A stretch of 64,000 nucleotides of DNA. It comes from Synechococcus sp. M16CYN. GTDB lineage: Bacteria; Cyanobacteriota; Cyanobacteriia; PCC-6307; Cyanobiaceae. Below, piece after piece: positions 19,051-27,572 of the stretch. How positions within the stretch are numbered: the first letter of the stretch is position 1; each line of letters opens with the position of its first letter. Made by a program: the position numbers and the translations under genes. Under the pieces are notes generated by a model. That model was not told where the DNA came from. It did not search any database and saw only the letters and a program-made list of their open reading frames with translations. The stretch is taken from NCBI RefSeq assembly GCF_040371545.1, contig NZ_AP029048.1:1426001-1490000 (forward strand). Direction: 5' to 3'.

Positions 19051-20342
19051 GTATAACGCGATTCCTTACAAGGTAAGCTAAGAAGCATTTAGTGGTAACC
19101 GCTGCTAGCCACTTAACGCTAGTCCTGGTTGCCGAATAGTCAAAATCCAATCCTAATTTACATTTCTTTGTCAGAAAATCGATGCTGTCAACCAAGTCTC
19201 CAAGAGCGGCTCCTGTACAACTCCTGCTTTCTTGGAGTGAGGTCACTAGCTAGCATAAAGGTCGTCACGTCATGGCGTCTCTTCAATTTATAAACAAAAT
19301 CACTCAAATTGATGTCCCTCCTGCTAAGACAACTTCGGTAATTAGCATTTTAAATGGCAATCGACGGTATATCTTTCAAATAGTATTTCTTGCACAAAAA
19401 ATTGTCGAGAATATTAAGTAAGCATTCAATCAATCATTCGATGTTTGAAAATCGAAAAGTTTGTTAACATCAGACAGCTCAAAAAATAGTTAAGGAGCGT
19501 TATAAGCAAAGCTGGCAGTTTCATCTTCACATTAGAGATGCTTTCATCCTTATGACTATGCTGTTTAGACACAAAATAAGATTTATACTTAAAGCGTGAT
19601 TTACTGCAGTAAAAACTAACACTTAAACTTACGAATCATGCAGATTCACGATTCTTATATAGCCCACAAGGTTAATTTTCTAAATCCTCTTTAATAACTA
19701 GAATCATGCGACTCGAAACCTACTTCGGATACTGCTAAAAAACAGCTTCAGAAGCCTATACTCCTTAGACGATAGACTCATGTATCATACATATTATGAT
19801 ATGATTTTCCTTCGTTTCGTTAAAGAAATAGAGATTATCATAGCTAAATATCTAAAAATTAGTCATTAGTACCCAGCATACTTGATGTGATAATCTGAGC
19901 AGCGGACTACTAGTTTCCTAATGCAGAATTTCATTAAATATTTATTTGCACTGATTAATAAATCAAGGACACGATCAGTCTCACTATTAGTATTAATTTA
20001 AGGATCATTGTGTTATTATTGAAACGATGCGTTTTTTGATAGATCCTAAAACTGTTTTAAACCTAAAAATGTTTAGCCAAATTTGAAAAAGTTAACTCGT
20101 TTTAAAGTAGAATAAATGAGTGAATTAGTTACATTAAAGTTATTAATGCGTTTAATAATCTCATGATCCTTGGTAGAGCATTTCTACTAAATATTTATTA
20201 AGTCCTATTATCTCCAGTGTTTGGTAAAGATAGCCACCGCGACAATAGGCAAGAAGACATTTATGCTAAAAACAGTTAAGGTGGTCTTGTCTAAATATTT
20301 AGATTGGGGAAACTAAATCTAATACACTTATTAATAATTAAT
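19051..20342. other. AT-rich intergenic region
   Basis: About 1.3 kb separating two minus-strand genes. It holds one small plus-strand frame (19272-19421, listed) and an 8-bp inverted repeat at 19198-19205 / 19230-19237. Sequence from 19430 to 20340 is AT-rich with dense stops; no RNA gene was recognised. Confidence 0.5.
19272..19421 (+). CDS. possible 49-residue protein
   Basis: ATG at 19272 preceded by AAAGG (19257-19261) with a 10-nt spacer; the frame ends in TAA at 19421. The translation (starting MASLQFINKITQIDVPPAK and ending QKIVENIK) has a balanced amino-acid composition, unlike the surrounding stop-rich DNA. No family recognised. It could be a genuine short protein or the intact part of a decayed one. 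Confidence 0.35.
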   Translation: MASLQFINKITQIDVPPAKTTSVISILNGNRRYIFQIVFLAQKIVENIK

Positions 20343-20774
20343 TCAAAAGAATTCATCAAAATTATCGAAGTCAACTGCCTTAAAGTTGTTGCTCTCTACC
20401 TGTTGCATCAAACGTTCTAACTGAGCAAAAAGGGCTCCCCCGGTGAGCAAAGACAACACAAAAGCCACTAGCAACGCAGCCCCGGCACTAAATCCGAAGA
20501 TTTGCAAACAACATCCGATAAAAAGAGTCACACCAATCAATATTCCCGAGAAACTTAAATAGATTTCACTTGTGGCTAAAGGTAAAAGAGGCAGTCTGTC
20601 TTGTTTCCAATTATCTAGCTTGTTTTGAACCTGGCGTCCAAATGTTAGACCACAAAGAATTCCTATCAACAGTCCCACACCCGCTATGAAGTAAGGCGGT
20701 TGGGGCAAAACTGCCATCGTCAAAAACTGGTTAAGTTGTTCATCGCTGATTTCCTTAGGTATCATTGACGTCAC
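20343..20774 (-). CDS. conserved picocyanobacterial membrane protein
   Basis: A 143-residue protein. Predicted membrane segments lie around residues 29-46 (FIAGVGLLIGILCGLTFG), 72-90 and 93-112, with cytosolic tails; the C-terminus VESNNFKAVDFDNFDEFF is a strongly acidic/aromatic tail I associate with a conserved family in marine Synechococcus and Prochlorococcus. No biochemical function is known to me. ATG start at 20774 region is unambiguous; gene order next to the ABC1 kinase (42 nt upstream, same strand) suggests co-transcription. Confidence 0.7.
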   Translation of the reverse strand: MTSMIPKEISDEQLNQFLTMAVLPQPPYFIAGVGLLIGILCGLTFGRQVQNKLDNWKQDRLPLLPLATSEIYLSFSGILIGVTLFIGCCLQIFGFSAGAALLVAFVLSLLTGGALFAQLERLMQQVESNNFKAVDFDNFDEFF

Positions 20775-20816
20775 AGTTAAAATAAAAGATATTCCAATAT
20801 TAGTCTGAGTGGGTAG

Positions 20817-22475
20817 CTAAGCTGCCATAAGAGGGTTAAGCCGCTGCAATAAGCCACCTGCAATCCGTGCCGGGCCAAATGTGCGGCCCACTAGACTAGC
20901 CAGGGCTCGCATGTCATCTGTATGCAATCGGTCATCACGAATCAACGTGAGCAAAAGTCGTTTTCTTAAACCAGCGCCGTCGCGACTAAATAAAAGACGG
21001 AGGCCGGCGCTAGCCACTGGCAATAGTTCAACACCTGGTGAGTGGGAATCTTGACCAACTACCTGTAAAAGACTTTCAAGCCGCTCGAGACGCAAGCGAC
21101 CCGATTTATCAAAAATTACCTCAAGGAGTTTTTCTCTCATTTCATGGGTATCTCCGACAAGTAGGCGTTTGGCTACATAAGGATAAGCTACAGAAATAAT
21201 CTTGAAATCTGGATCAAGTCTGAGAGCCAGTCCTTCTTGACTCACTACAGCGCGGATAATTAATGCAAAACGAGCAGGTACTCGAAAAGGATAGTCGAAC
21301 ATCAACTCGGAAAAACGATCTGTGATTGCTTTGAAATTAAACGAACCAACTGATTCGCCAAGGCTGCCACCAAGGACTTCTTCAAGTGCCGGAATAATAG
21401 GAGTAAGATCAGCTTTATGACTTAAGAATCCGAGATTTTGAAAATCCTTGGCTAATCCAAAAAAATCGCGATTGATAAGATGAACAACGGCTCCAGTTAA
21501 CGTTAGGCGATCATCATCGTTGATAGTATCCATCATTCCAAAATCTACATAGCCAACATGACCCAAATCTCCGCTTCGGCCTTGAAGAGCAAAGAGATTA
21601 CCAGGATGGGGATCTGCATGAAAATAACCGTACTCAAGAAGTTGTTGTAAACCACAGATGACACCTGTACGAATTAAGGCTGCAGGATCTAAGCGTTGGG
21701 CTAGAAGTTCTTGACTATCCCTCATTTTCGCACCATCAATCCAGCTAGTAGTTAATACCCGGGTGGAGCTTAGCCTGCGCTCTACCCGTGGTATATAAAC
21801 GGCTGGATTATCAATAAAAAGTGCATCGAATCTTTCTGCATTGTCTGCTTCTTGTTTGTAATCAATTTCCTCGAATAAACTTCGACCAAATTCATCGATG
21901 ATACTTCCAAGGCCAAAGCCAAGGTTGAGCGGGAGAAATGGCGCTGTTAAGACCCCAAGAACACGAATCAAAACTAGATCGCGTCGAAGAATAAAGGTAA
22001 GATTGGGGCGCTGTACCTTTACCGCCACCCAATAATTTCCTTCAAGGCGAGCTTTGTAAACTTGGCCAAGGCTGGCGGCGGCAATAGGAGCCGCAGGGAA
22101 ATCCTCAAATAGCTGATCGACCGGAGCCCCAAGTTCCTGTTCGATCCGCTCTAAAGCGATGGCATGAGGAAATGCGGGGAGATCGTCCTGCAACCTAGTT
22201 AACTCCTCAAGCCAGTCTCGTCGTACCAGATCTGGACGAGTGGAAAGTGCCTGACCAAGTTTGATGAAACAAGGTCCGAGGCCTGTCAGTTTATTGAGAG
22301 TGCGCCTGGCTAACCGTTGCTGAACATCAGGATTCGTACTTGACCCTTGCCACAGTAGTGCCAGCACCAAACCAGATAAAGTCCAGAGCACCTGGATCAA
22401 CCTTGGAATTGCAATCCAAGGCTGTAGCAGCAACCATCGAAAGTCCCGCCCGGAGTTGTATTGCATCGGGGCCAA
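20817..22475 (-). CDS. ABC1/UbiB (AarF) family atypical kinase
   Basis: A 552-residue protein-kinase-like ATPase of the UbiB/COQ8 family, associated with prenylquinone metabolism and membrane homeostasis. Diagnostic motifs are present in order: KLGQALSTRPDLV (KxGQ), AAASLGQVYKARL (alanine-rich loop), VAVKVQRP (ATP-binding lysine), EIDYKQEADNAERF, HADPHPGNLFAL and YVDFGMMD (DFG-like). A C-terminal segment with hydrophobic character follows. The TTG at 22475 opens the frame, but an ATG three codons in (22466) is an equally good start. Length is typical for cyanobacterial members. Confidence 0.88.
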   Translation of the reverse strand: MAPMQYNSGRDFRWLLLQPWIAIPRLIQVLWTLSGLVLALLWQGSSTNPDVQQRLARRTLNKLTGLGPCFIKLGQALSTRPDLVRRDWLEELTRLQDDLPAFPHAIALERIEQELGAPVDQLFEDFPAAPIAAASLGQVYKARLEGNYWVAVKVQRPNLTFILRRDLVLIRVLGVLTAPFLPLNLGFGLGSIIDEFGRSLFEEIDYKQEADNAERFDALFIDNPAVYIPRVERRLSSTRVLTTSWIDGAKMRDSQELLAQRLDPAALIRTGVICGLQQLLEYGYFHADPHPGNLFALQGRSGDLGHVGYVDFGMMDTINDDDRLTLTGAVVHLINRDFFGLAKDFQNLGFLSHKADLTPIIPALEEVLGGSLGESVGSFNFKAITDRFSELMFDYPFRVPARFALIIRAVVSQEGLALRLDPDFKIISVAYPYVAKRLLVGDTHEMREKLLEVIFDKSGRLRLERLESLLQVVGQDSHSPGVELLPVASAGLRLLFSRDGAGLRKRLLLTLIRDDRLHTDDMRALASLVGRTFGPARIAGGLLQRLNPLMAA

Positions 22476-22515
22476 TCTTCACAGCATCAGACTCTAAGGA
22501 AAATGAGCAGCAAAA

Positions 22516-23928
22516 ATGTCTTTGACAAAGCTCTTGCATTGTGGAGTCGGACAACCTCTCTTCCTTCCAGCCCACCAACGGGGCAAAGCGTTGCCTCAGG
22601 CTATGCGTCGTTTATTACATACAAGCCCCGGCTGGTGGGACCTACCGGAACTGCGACAAATCGGGAGCCCCCTGGAACACAACGGTGCAGTAGCCGAGAG
22701 TCAAATCAGAGCAGCCGATGCTATCGGGGCCGATCGCTGCTGGTTCGGGGTTAATGGCGCTACTGGTTTATTGCAAACGGCACTTCTGGCCATGACAACT
22801 CCGGGAGATGCTGTATTGATGCCTCGAAATTGCCATAAAAGTCTTATTCAGACTTGTGTTTTAGGTGATCTAACACCGGTGTTGTTTGATCTTCCTTACA
22901 AACACGATCGTGGTCACGCGGATGCTTTGACAGCCTCTTGGTTGCAAACAGTTCTTAAGTCCATAACCGAAGCCACACCAACCATCACAGCCGCTGTCTT
23001 GGTCCATCCCACGTACCAGGGATATGCCAGTCAGCCAGATGAACTAATCAATTTACTTCATCAGCAGGGGTGGGCAGTCCTTGTTGATGAAGCCCATGGT
23101 AGTCACTTTGCAACTGATGTAGATCCCAATCTTCCCAAATCATCACTCCGAAGCGGTGCTGATTTAGTCGTTCACTCATTACACAAATCTGCAACAGGCT
23201 TAACGCAAACGGCCGTTCTTTGGCATCAAGGCAACAGAATCGACCCAGCTTGGATTGAGCGAAGTCTTGGCTGGTTACAAACCACAAGCCCAAGCGCACT
23301 GCTCTTGGCCTCTTGTGAATGTGCTCTACAAGAATGGTTCAGCCAAACCGGTCGTAATCAGTTGCGTCGACGGCTAGTTCAGGCAAGAGCTTTGCAAAAT
23401 CAACTACGAGACGATGGGTTACCAATTCTGTCCACCGACGATCCACTAAAATTGGTTCTTCATACAGGCACGATTGGCGTGACCGGGCTAAATGCAGACT
23501 CGTGGATGCTGCAGCATGGAGTGGCGGCAGAGCTACCCGAACCGGCTACCCTCACTTTCTGTCTTGGATACGGAACTCGCAGAGGATTGCGACGACGTTT
23601 TAAAAAGCAGTGGGACGCCATGAAGGCAAAACTAGGCCAGGAGCAACCATTGCCTCTGATTCCATCCCCGCCGATACCTAAACTTAGTTGGCCATCTGAA
23701 AAACTCTCGAATGCATGGCGATGTCGATCAGAACTAGTGAGATTCGATCATGCAGAGGGAAGAATTGCCGCGGAGTTAGTTTGCCCTTATCCACCAGGGA
23801 TTCCTCTTGTTGTTCCTGGGGAAAAACTAGACCTAAAACGTATCCAGTGGATGCAATACCAAAAACAACTTTGGGGGGAGCAAATCCAAAGCCAATTTAA
23901 GGTGATGCCAATTGAAGTTACAAATTGA
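22516..23928 (+). CDS. Orn/Lys/Arg decarboxylase-family PLP enzyme
   Basis: A 470-residue fold-type I PLP enzyme. The substrate/PLP region shows FGVNGATGLLQTALLA, HPTYQGYASQPDEL, LVDEAHGSHF (PLP-pyridine aspartate) and VVHSLHKSATGLTQ with the Schiff-base lysine. The C-terminal domain is shorter than in E. coli biodegradative decarboxylases and lacks their N-terminal wing domain, as in other cyanobacterial/Gram-positive members. It probably decarboxylates a basic amino acid to a polyamine precursor, but arginine versus lysine cannot be decided. ATG start at 22516, divergent from the ABC1 kinase gene with 40 nt between. Confidence 0.82.
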   Translation: MSLTKLLHCGVGQPLFLPAHQRGKALPQAMRRLLHTSPGWWDLPELRQIGSPLEHNGAVAESQIRAADAIGADRCWFGVNGATGLLQTALLAMTTPGDAVLMPRNCHKSLIQTCVLGDLTPVLFDLPYKHDRGHADALTASWLQTVLKSITEATPTITAAVLVHPTYQGYASQPDELINLLHQQGWAVLVDEAHGSHFATDVDPNLPKSSLRSGADLVVHSLHKSATGLTQTAVLWHQGNRIDPAWIERSLGWLQTTSPSALLLASCECALQEWFSQTGRNQLRRRLVQARALQNQLRDDGLPILSTDDPLKLVLHTGTIGVTGLNADSWMLQHGVAAELPEPATLTFCLGYGTRRGLRRRFKKQWDAMKAKLGQEQPLPLIPSPPIPKLSWPSEKLSNAWRCRSELVRFDHAEGRIAAELVCPYPPGIPLVVPGEKLDLKRIQWMQYQKQLWGEQIQSQFKVMPIEVTN

Positions 23929-24073
23929 GTACCTTTCTGAATCAGGCCAAAGGATTAAACCCATATAACGGATGCAGCAGAAAGCGATCTCCAAAGCCAA
24001 CTTGCCAGACCAGCAGCCCCCGTTTCTTTTCATTGATCAGCCGACTTCATGACCTTAAGGCAGCGTTATTTAG

Positions 24074-24079
24074 TGAGGT
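24074..24079 (+). promoter_or_regulatory. Shine-Dalgarno sequence placing the cdsA start
   Basis: TGAGGT lies 9 nt before the ATA at 24089 and is more than 130 nt from the first canonical start at 24215. It supports initiation at the non-canonical codon. Confidence 0.5.
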
Positions 24080-24088
24080 CAACCTGTC

Positions 24089-24976
24089 ATAACTTCCAAA
24101 CGTTCAAACCCAGCCTCTAGCTTCCGCAAACGAGTCCTCAGTGGACTAGCCGTTGGTGGGTTCGGCTTCGTTGTCGTAATTCTTGGAGGATGGTGGTTTA
24201 CCGCCGCTGTTGGAGTGCTAGTACACCTAGGCCTAATGGAGTTCTTCCGGATGGCCCAGTTTAAAGGCATACGACCAGCCACCAAAACTACTCTAGTGGC
24301 TTGCCAGTTGCTGTTATTCAGCACCCAATTGGCTACCGTTCAGGGGGGGCTGCCGAGAGAACTCTCTTCAGCTATTTTACCCTTGTCCGGCGCAGCGATT
24401 TGCGCTTGGTTACTCCTGCAACCGGTTACTGGGTCCATCGCTGATGTGGCCGCATCTATCTTCGGTCTCTTTTACCTGGGGTTTCTACCAAGCCACTGGC
24501 TTTGCCTGCGGACCCTCAATCTAGAACAATTGGCACCGGGCACATCCAGCCTGTGCACAAGCGGGCTAGCGATCACCCTATCAGCGTGTTTGATGGTCGT
24601 GTCCAGCGACATTGGATCCTGGGCTTTTGGGCAAAGCTGGGGCCAGCATCCTTTATCTCCCATTTCACCTGGAAAAACTATCGAAGGGGCTCTTGGTGGG
24701 TTCCTTTGCGCTATGGCTACAGGAGAAGCTTGTGCCCTGGTTATGGGTTGGCCATTCTTAGGTTTACCCGGACTCGCTCTGGGGGCCTTAGTGGCGTTGA
24801 TCGCGATGGTGGGTGATCTCACTGAGTCGATGATGAAGCGCGATGCAGGAATTAAAGATTCTGGTGATATGTTGCCTGGTCATGGAGGAATTCTCGACCG
24901 GATTGATAGTTACCTGTTCACACCAGCGGTAGTCTATTACATCATTATCCTTATGAAGCCTCTTTTAATCCGATAG
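24089..24976 (+). CDS. cdsA: phosphatidate cytidylyltransferase (apparent ATA start)
   Basis: CdsA makes CDP-diacylglycerol for all phospholipids. The C-terminal family signature is clear: SDIGSWAFGQSWGQHPLSPI, SPGKTIEGALGG, and the final GDLTESMMKRDAGIKDSGDM with PGHGGILDRIDS. The first canonical start (GTG, 24215) would delete the first membrane helix. Reading upstream in the same frame restores a typical N-terminus, TSKRSNPASSFRKRVLSG then a membrane segment ending GGWW, back to an ATA at 24089; the frame then closes at a TGA (24074-24076). TGAGGT at 24074-24079 is a fitting ribosome site 9 nt before the ATA. No ATG, GTG or TTG exists in between. Confidence 0.85.
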   Translation: MTSKRSNPASSFRKRVLSGLAVGGFGFVVVILGGWWFTAAVGVLVHLGLMEFFRMAQFKGIRPATKTTLVACQLLLFSTQLATVQGGLPRELSSAILPLSGAAICAWLLLQPVTGSIADVAASIFGLFYLGFLPSHWLCLRTLNLEQLAPGTSSLCTSGLAITLSACLMVVSSDIGSWAFGQSWGQHPLSPISPGKTIEGALGGFLCAMATGEACALVMGWPFLGLPGLALGALVALIAMVGDLTESMMKRDAGIKDSGDMLPGHGGILDRIDSYLFTPAVVYYIIILMKPLLIR

Positions 24977-24995
24977 GCTAAAGAGTAATATCTTG

Positions 24996-25616
24996 TCAAG
25001 GCTTAATATTAGCATAGCCCTTAAGGTGTAGCTCTTCCCCTTGAAGAGTCGCCTTAGTGATCTCAATATCTGGATCCATTGGTAGAAAGATCGATGGATT
25101 ATCAGCTTTTTCTGGTCGAAAGCGAACAGTCCCTTGAGATGCATCAACACGAAAGCGACGGTTTGCTTGCTCATGTTGAGCAGTCAGTGATGCTTGCAAT
25201 TCGATTAGATTATTTTCAATATTTAGTTTGCCAAGCGTTGTAAGTCCCATAAGTTGTGCACTAAGCCAGTTACCAAGCCAACACCAAGGCTCAATCAGCA
25301 ATGCATCATTTAAAGCGCGACCGCTGATAGAGACCTCTCCTTGCATCTGGAAAGGGTAATGAAGAGACAACGGTTTTCCAAAGCCTAAAACCTGCATGTT
25401 CGCCTTAATTGGACCACTGTTGATTACGACATGTTGAAGCGGTAGCCCTTGAAAGTAAACATCCCTAGCCGTCAGCGTTACTCCCTGAATTTGACCTCTC
25501 ATCAAGGTGATTAAGGAGCCGTGAAGCGTGAGGTCTAAACCACCAAGGCGATCACAATGGCTGTGAATCCAAAGTTTAAGAGCTCTGGATAAAAGGCTCA
25601 GGAAGGGATCAGCCAT
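24996..25616 (-). CDS. DUF2993 protein
   Basis: A 206-residue protein of the DUF2993 (LmeA-like) family, common in cyanobacteria and actinobacteria. It is beta-rich with repeated strand pairs (VTLTARDVYFQGLPLQHVVI, MQGEVSISGRALNDALL, KATLQGEELHLKGYANIKP), in keeping with a lipid-binding tubular fold. Its start overlaps the end of the alpha/beta hydrolase gene by 8 nt, so it is the last gene of the clpC unit. The exact role is unknown; related proteins act on membrane lipids or lipoglycans. Confidence 0.78.
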   Translation of the reverse strand: MADPFLSLLSRALKLWIHSHCDRLGGLDLTLHGSLITLMRGQIQGVTLTARDVYFQGLPLQHVVINSGPIKANMQVLGFGKPLSLHYPFQMQGEVSISGRALNDALLIEPWCWLGNWLSAQLMGLTTLGKLNIENNLIELQASLTAQHEQANRRFRVDASQGTVRFRPEKADNPSIFLPMDPDIEITKATLQGEELHLKGYANIKP

Positions 25617-26475
25617 TTAAGAGAAGAGTGCGACAACGATCCGCAACTCGTTGCGGAAGATCAAGGTGAGGCAAGTGACCGCAAGCCTCAAATGTTTCTG
25701 TAAATCCGGGCAAAATAGAAAGAGCAGCCTGCTTTTGCGACTTGCTGAGAATCCTGTCTTGTCCACCCCAGATCACATGTAAGGGTTGATTAGGAAGAGG
25801 TAAACCATGGCCTGCAAATCCACCACTACGAGCAAAGGCCGCTAGAGCTTCTGCCCAGCCAGGACATTGCAGATGTAAAGAAGCGACTTGTTCTTCTGGT
25901 GCTGCTACAGAAGAATCTGGGTCAGCAAAAGCCTGTCGACAAAGTCCGCGGCGTACACTGGGACGGCTGAGGAACCAGGTGCCAAAACGATCAAGAAATG
26001 GGGGCACAATCATCGGTCGACCAGACAAACCAGCAGGAGCCAGTAATAGCAACGACTTTACGCGCTCTGGGGAGCGACGTGCCAATTCCATCGCGACGGA
26101 GCCACCCATCGATGCGCCAATCACAGCGATCGGTCTGGATTGCGGCAGATTATCTAACAGAGCCTCCAGGTGTAGCATCACGGCGTCAGGTCCATAGGTA
26201 GCCCGAGCTGGCCGCGGAGAGAAACCGAAACCGAATAGATCTGGAATAATCAGTTGAGAGTGCTCGGCAAGCAAAGGAGCTAATCGTCGATATTCCAAGA
26301 AGCTGCTATCAAAACCGTGCAGGAGTAGCAGTGGAGGTCCTTGACCGAGAACAGCTACAGGAAAAGGATCCTTAATGCCAAGGGAGGAAAGAGTCCACCA
26401 TTGCACAGCGTCCGCCAACTCTCCAGCTTGAGGATCCAATAAACCAGGCCGAAGCTGTTCAAGAAGGCTTTTCAA
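25609..26475 (-). CDS. alpha/beta hydrolase
   Basis: About 288 residues. The fold is shown by LLLLHGFDSSFLEYRRLAPLL (oxyanion-hole HG), the nucleophile elbow VIGASMGGSVAMELA (G-x-S-x-G), the acid near WGGQDRILS, and the catalytic histidine in CGHLPHLDLPQR. I use the TTG at 26475, which overlaps the stop of the preceding dehydrogenase gene as TTGA; a longer frame back to 26589 would overlap that gene by 118 nt and carries a non-family N-terminus. Substrate unknown; the context with DUF2993 hints at an ester or lipid substrate. Confidence 0.8.
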   Translation of the reverse strand: MKSLLEQLRPGLLDPQAGELADAVQWWTLSSLGIKDPFPVAVLGQGPPLLLLHGFDSSFLEYRRLAPLLAEHSQLIIPDLFGFGFSPRPARATYGPDAVMLHLEALLDNLPQSRPIAVIGASMGGSVAMELARRSPERVKSLLLLAPAGLSGRPMIVPPFLDRFGTWFLSRPSVRRGLCRQAFADPDSSVAAPEEQVASLHLQCPGWAEALAAFARSGGFAGHGLPLPNQPLHVIWGGQDRILSKSQKQAALSILPGFTETFEACGHLPHLDLPQRVADRCRTLLLNG

Positions 26476-27572
26476 AATCGGACAGAACTTTGTTTTGGTG
26501 TTCCCAATAGGGCCTCGAGAAGTGCAGTCGCAGTTACCGAAAAAGGCAGATGATGAAGATCTGATCCTTCCTGACAAGCAAAAGCGCAAACAGCTTGAAG
26601 GTCACCTTGACTAGCATGAGCAAGTCCAAGATCGTTCAGACTAACCGGGAGACCAAGACTTTTCAGCAAAGGCATAAGTTGGCGGCGGGCTTGAGCTGCG
26701 AGCCTATTGTTGCCAAGCTCCTCTTCAAGACGCAGCTGCACAAGTATTCCAAAACCTACCTTTTCACCATGGAGCATGTGGTTACAAGCCCGCAGCTGTG
26801 TTAGACCGTTGTGTACGGCATGGGCAGCAACGGTTCGGCAACGAGCACCTCCAAGGCCACCCACAATCCCCGCGGTGAGTGCACAAGCCTCAGCCGTACG
26901 AGCCCAAGCAGCACTACTCGAATCTTGGATTGCAAGGGGGCTATCAATTAATAATTGATCCCGCATCAATCGAGCCATCTGCACAGCCTGCTGTACCAAA
27001 CCGTCGCTGCTATCACCACTACTCACTGAGGCTTCGTACCACTTAGCTAAAGCATCAGCAATCCCACTGGCTAAGGTTCGCGTGGGCGCCTGTCGAACAA
27101 AAGAGTGGTCAAAAACCAACAGGTCAGGGCAACGATCAAGAGTGATATCGCTTTTGAATGCACCATCGGGTGAATACAAATTTGAAAGTGCTGTCCAACC
27201 AGCACACGTCGCCGCGCTTAAAGGGACTGTGATACATGGAAGATTGAGACGATGAGCAAGGAGTTTGCCAGCATCAAGTACTTTTCCCCCTCCTGTTGCG
27301 ACAACGGCATCACAAGACCGCACTTGTGAAACGAGACGGCAGAGATCTTCTTCGCAACAATCGAAGTGCAGACGCGCCAATGTTGGCTTAAGGTCCGCAG
27401 CCTGCAGGTCAATAATGATTTGTTTACGCAACGACTCAGTAGCTTGTGAACGACCCAACACAAGGGGCTTCTGACTCAGTTGTGCAATCCGAGAAAGTGC
27501 CTCACCCCAGGCACCCTGCCCTCGCAGCATCACTGTGGGGGCAAGTGCGTGAGAGTAAGCGGATACCACCAT
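26472..27572 (-). CDS. iron-containing alcohol dehydrogenase, glycerol dehydrogenase-like
   Basis: A 366-residue NAD(P)-dependent metal dehydrogenase of the GldA branch. The nucleotide-binding signature VVATGGGKVLDAGKLLAHRL lies near residues 90-108, then PLSAATCAGWTALSNLYS; metal-site region residues include GIADALAKWYE and the histidines in TVAAHAVHNGLTQL and HMLHGEKVGFGI. All key positions appear retained. It starts at the last base of the clpC stop codon (1-nt overlap). Natural substrate in cyanobacteria is not established; glycerol is only an analogy. Confidence 0.82.
   Translation of the reverse strand: MVVSAYSHALAPTVMLRGQGAWGEALSRIAQLSQKPLVLGRSQATESLRKQIIIDLQAADLKPTLARLHFDCCEEDLCRLVSQVRSCDAVVATGGGKVLDAGKLLAHRLNLPCITVPLSAATCAGWTALSNLYSPDGAFKSDITLDRCPDLLVFDHSFVRQAPTRTLASGIADALAKWYEASVSSGDSSDGLVQQAVQMARLMRDQLLIDSPLAIQDSSSAAWARTAEACALTAGIVGGLGGARCRTVAAHAVHNGLTQLRACNHMLHGEKVGFGILVQLRLEEELGNNRLAAQARRQLMPLLKSLGLPVSLNDLGLAHASQGDLQAVCAFACQEGSDLHHLPFSVTATALLEALLGTPKQSSVRF

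Noticed and set aside
18986-19246. 86-codon minus-strand frame upstream of the pseudouridine synthase
   Set aside because: Overlaps the synthase N-terminus in another frame and has no family character.
26476-26589. longer N-terminus for the alpha/beta hydrolase
   Set aside because: Would overlap the upstream dehydrogenase gene by over 110 nt; the TTG at 26475 with a TTGA overlap explains the start better.
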